Position numbers and translations under genes: made by a program. This document shows positions 10,101 through 13,100 of a stretch of DNA of 15,921 bases, in pieces. The stretch's first letter is position 1, and every line of letters starts with the position of its first letter. The DNA is from Baffinella frigidus (Eukaryota > Cryptophyceae > Cryptomonadales > Baffinellaceae): assembly GCA_026770585.1 (NCBI GenBank), contig MU646658.1, positions 93,741 to 109,661 of the forward strand. The letters are read 5' to 3'. The notes under the pieces are model-generated. The model ran no database searches. It was not told the origin of the DNA and was given only the letters and a program-made list of their open reading frames with translations.

Positions 10101-13100
10101 GATCCCAATGGTGGCGAAAAGCTAACAGCAAGGGCCAACCCTGACCCTGAATATGAACTCCAATCCCTAAAACAGGACATCCATCTTCTGAATACGCGCC
10201 AAAGATTCCTCACGGTGAGCCCGAAACCCGAAAATCGAAACCCACGAACCCAAAATCAGAAACCAGAAACCCGAAAGCCAAGACCAGAAACCCCGAAAAC
10301 CGAATTCCGAAACCCGAAACCCGAAACCCCAAGACACGAAACCCCGAAACCCGAAACCCGTGAACCAAGACCCCGACACCCGAAACCCTGAAAATCGAAA
10401 CCCGAAAGCCAAGACCCGAAACCTCTAAACCTGAAACTCGAAACCCAAAACCATGAACCATAAACCATAAACCATAAACCATAAACCATAAACCGTAAAC
10501 CCTATGGTGCGGTGTTGGTAAACCCTGCTCTCTGATACAGGCTGGGCACAAGATACCCATAAACCAGAAACCAGAAACCATAGACCATAAATCCTGCTCT
10601 CAGATACAGGCTATGAAAGACAGTAATGACCTTCGTAATGGGGTGCGATCGTGTCATCGAATCGATGTCTAAGATAGCATAAAACTTTACACGGACGTGA
10701 AAATATCGCAATGTTTTTGATTTTCTCGATCCCCTGACCCGATGTAAATTCCGCGCTCACCCGAAATCGACAATCTACCTCTGTCTCAGGTGGGCTCCTC
10801 GATTTCTCCGTTTTCACGCCAAAAGTGGGCCCCTCGTTTTCTCCGTTTTCACGCCAAAAGTTGACGGGTTTGTCGACAATGCAGGCTGTGCGGAAGACAG
10901 TCAGGACGATCAAAATGCCATGACAAAAAAAGATCTAGCCATTCTTAAGTCATTATTGAAGATTTTACATTATGTCAACTGCCCTGCCGGGGAGACAGTT
11001 GACTTAAGGTGAAATGATCTGAAAGCGTGCTGTCTGATACAGGCTGTGCGCAAGACAGTCGCGACGTTCAAGATGAGGCTGCGTGGAAGGGCCATGGACC
11101 TCATTCGGCCCGACGAGGCTTGGCAGGCAGAGCCTCAACGCCTGAACTCGAAGCCTGAAACCCGGAACCCAAACACTAAACATTAATCATTAAACACTCA
11201 ACACGCAACGCTTCATCCGAAACACTAAACCCGAAACCCGAAACCCGGAACCCGGAACCCGAAATCCAAACCCCGAAAACCGAAAACCGAAACCTCAGAC
11301 CCCAAACCCTAAACACCAAATCCTAAACACCAAACACCAAATCCGAAACCCGAAACCCGAACCCCGAAACCCTAACACCTGAGCCCTAAACCCCAAATCC
11401 TAAACACTAAACCCGAAACCCAAACCCCAAACCCTAAACCGCAAACCCCAAACCCTAACACCTAAACCCCAAACCCCAAACCCCAAACCCCAAACCCCAA
11501 ACCCCAAACCCTAAACACTCAACCCCAAACCCGAAGGCAGGCATCAATGGGGCTGGCCAAACGCGTCAACATCTCCTCTTTCGCTGGTAGTCCTCAACCC
11601 TACACCCTACACCCTACACCCTACACTCTACATCCTACACCCTACACCCTACACCCTACACCCTACACCCTACACCCTGCACCCTACACCCTACACCCTA
11701 CACCCTACAAAAACATAATCATCAACCATGGACCCACAGCCATAAACCCTAAATGTCTCGCATTAGCCATAAATCATAGACCATAAACCACAGACCATAA
11801 ACCATAAACCACAAACCATAAACCATAAACCATAAACAATAAACCATAAACCCTACACCCTGAACCCTGAACCCTGAACCCTGCACCCTGAAACATACAA
11901 GCTCAACCCTCATCCCTAACCCCTAATCCCCGCCCACCAGAACCCGCCGCACCCCAACCGAAGCGGGCAGGCGCAATTCTAAAAGAGAAGAAGAAAGAAG
12001 GAACGGCGACTGATGGGTATAACCCCGAAACCCGGAACCTGGAACCCGGAACCCGGAACCTAAACCCCGAAATTTGGAACGCTGATCCCGCGGTTCAAAC
12101 CCCGAAACCCGGATCCCGAAATTCGAAAACCCAAACCCCAAACCCCAAACCCCAAACCCCAAGCCCCAAACCCCAAACCCCAAACCCCAAACCCGAGACC
12201 CCAAACCTGGAACCCGAAATTCGAAACGCTGATCCCGAAATTCGTAACCCGAAATCCGAAACCCGAAACCCGGATCCCAAAACCCGAAATTCGAAACCCG
12301 ACCCTCGAAAATCGAAACCCGAAACCCATCTCCGAACCCCGGAACCAGGTGGTACATGGGCGGGGTGTTCCTTCTCGGCGGATCTAACGGGTCCCGCGCC
12401 CTCATCCCCAAACCCTATACCCCAAACCCCAAACCCTACACCCTGAACTTGAAACCCTAAACCCCAAACCCCAAACCCTAAACCCTAAACCCCAAACCCC
12501 AAACCCTACACATTGAACTCCAAACCCTAAACCCCAAACCCTAAACCCCAAACCCTAGACCCCAAGCCCTAAACCCCAAACACTAGACCCCAAACCCCAA
12601 ACCCTCAATCCCAAACCCTAAACCCCAAACACTAAACCCCAAACCCTAACCCCCAAATCCCAAACCCTAAACCCCAAACCCTAAACCCCAAACCCTAAAC
12701 CTCAAACCCTAGACCCCAAACCCCAAAACCAAACCCAAAACCCCAAACCCCAAACCCCAAACTCTGAAACCTAAACCCTAAACCCTAAACCCCATACCTC
12801 AAACCCCAAAACCCAAAACCTGAAACCTAAAACTTAAACGATGGACCATAAACCACAAACCACAAAAAAATAGACTTCAAACCCCAGGCTCTCAACCCTG
12901 TTCTCGGCATTATCGGCAGAGTGATGGACTATCCCTTAAGTGGTAAGGGGGTCAAACTTGACCCCCGACAGGTCCGAGGCAGGTCCTAGGGCCCTACGGT
13001 TCGGCGTATGCGCCTACTGGCAACTTAAGGGATAAGCTGCTTGACCGGTGGCCAATGCAACCCTAACCCCCGAAGCCCTAACCCCATGTCCCTAGAATTC

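Larger units (their letters stand above)
10506..10900 (+). repeat. Exon 17 head/acceptor copies 1-3
   Basis: CTGCTCTCTGATACAG|GCTGGGCACAAGATAC (exon edge 10541), CTGCTCTCAGATACAG|GCTATGAAAGACAGT (10610) and TCGACAATGCAG|GCTGTGCGGAAGACAGTC (10885). Here the acceptor side is duplicated rather than the donor side. The third reads AVRKTVRTIKMP and then TGA, so it cannot replace exon 17 without a donor before the stop. Confidence 0.75.

Noticed and set aside
11547-11786. PYTLHPT-repeat protein
   Set aside because: Direct translation of the CCCTACA filler after exon 18's donor.
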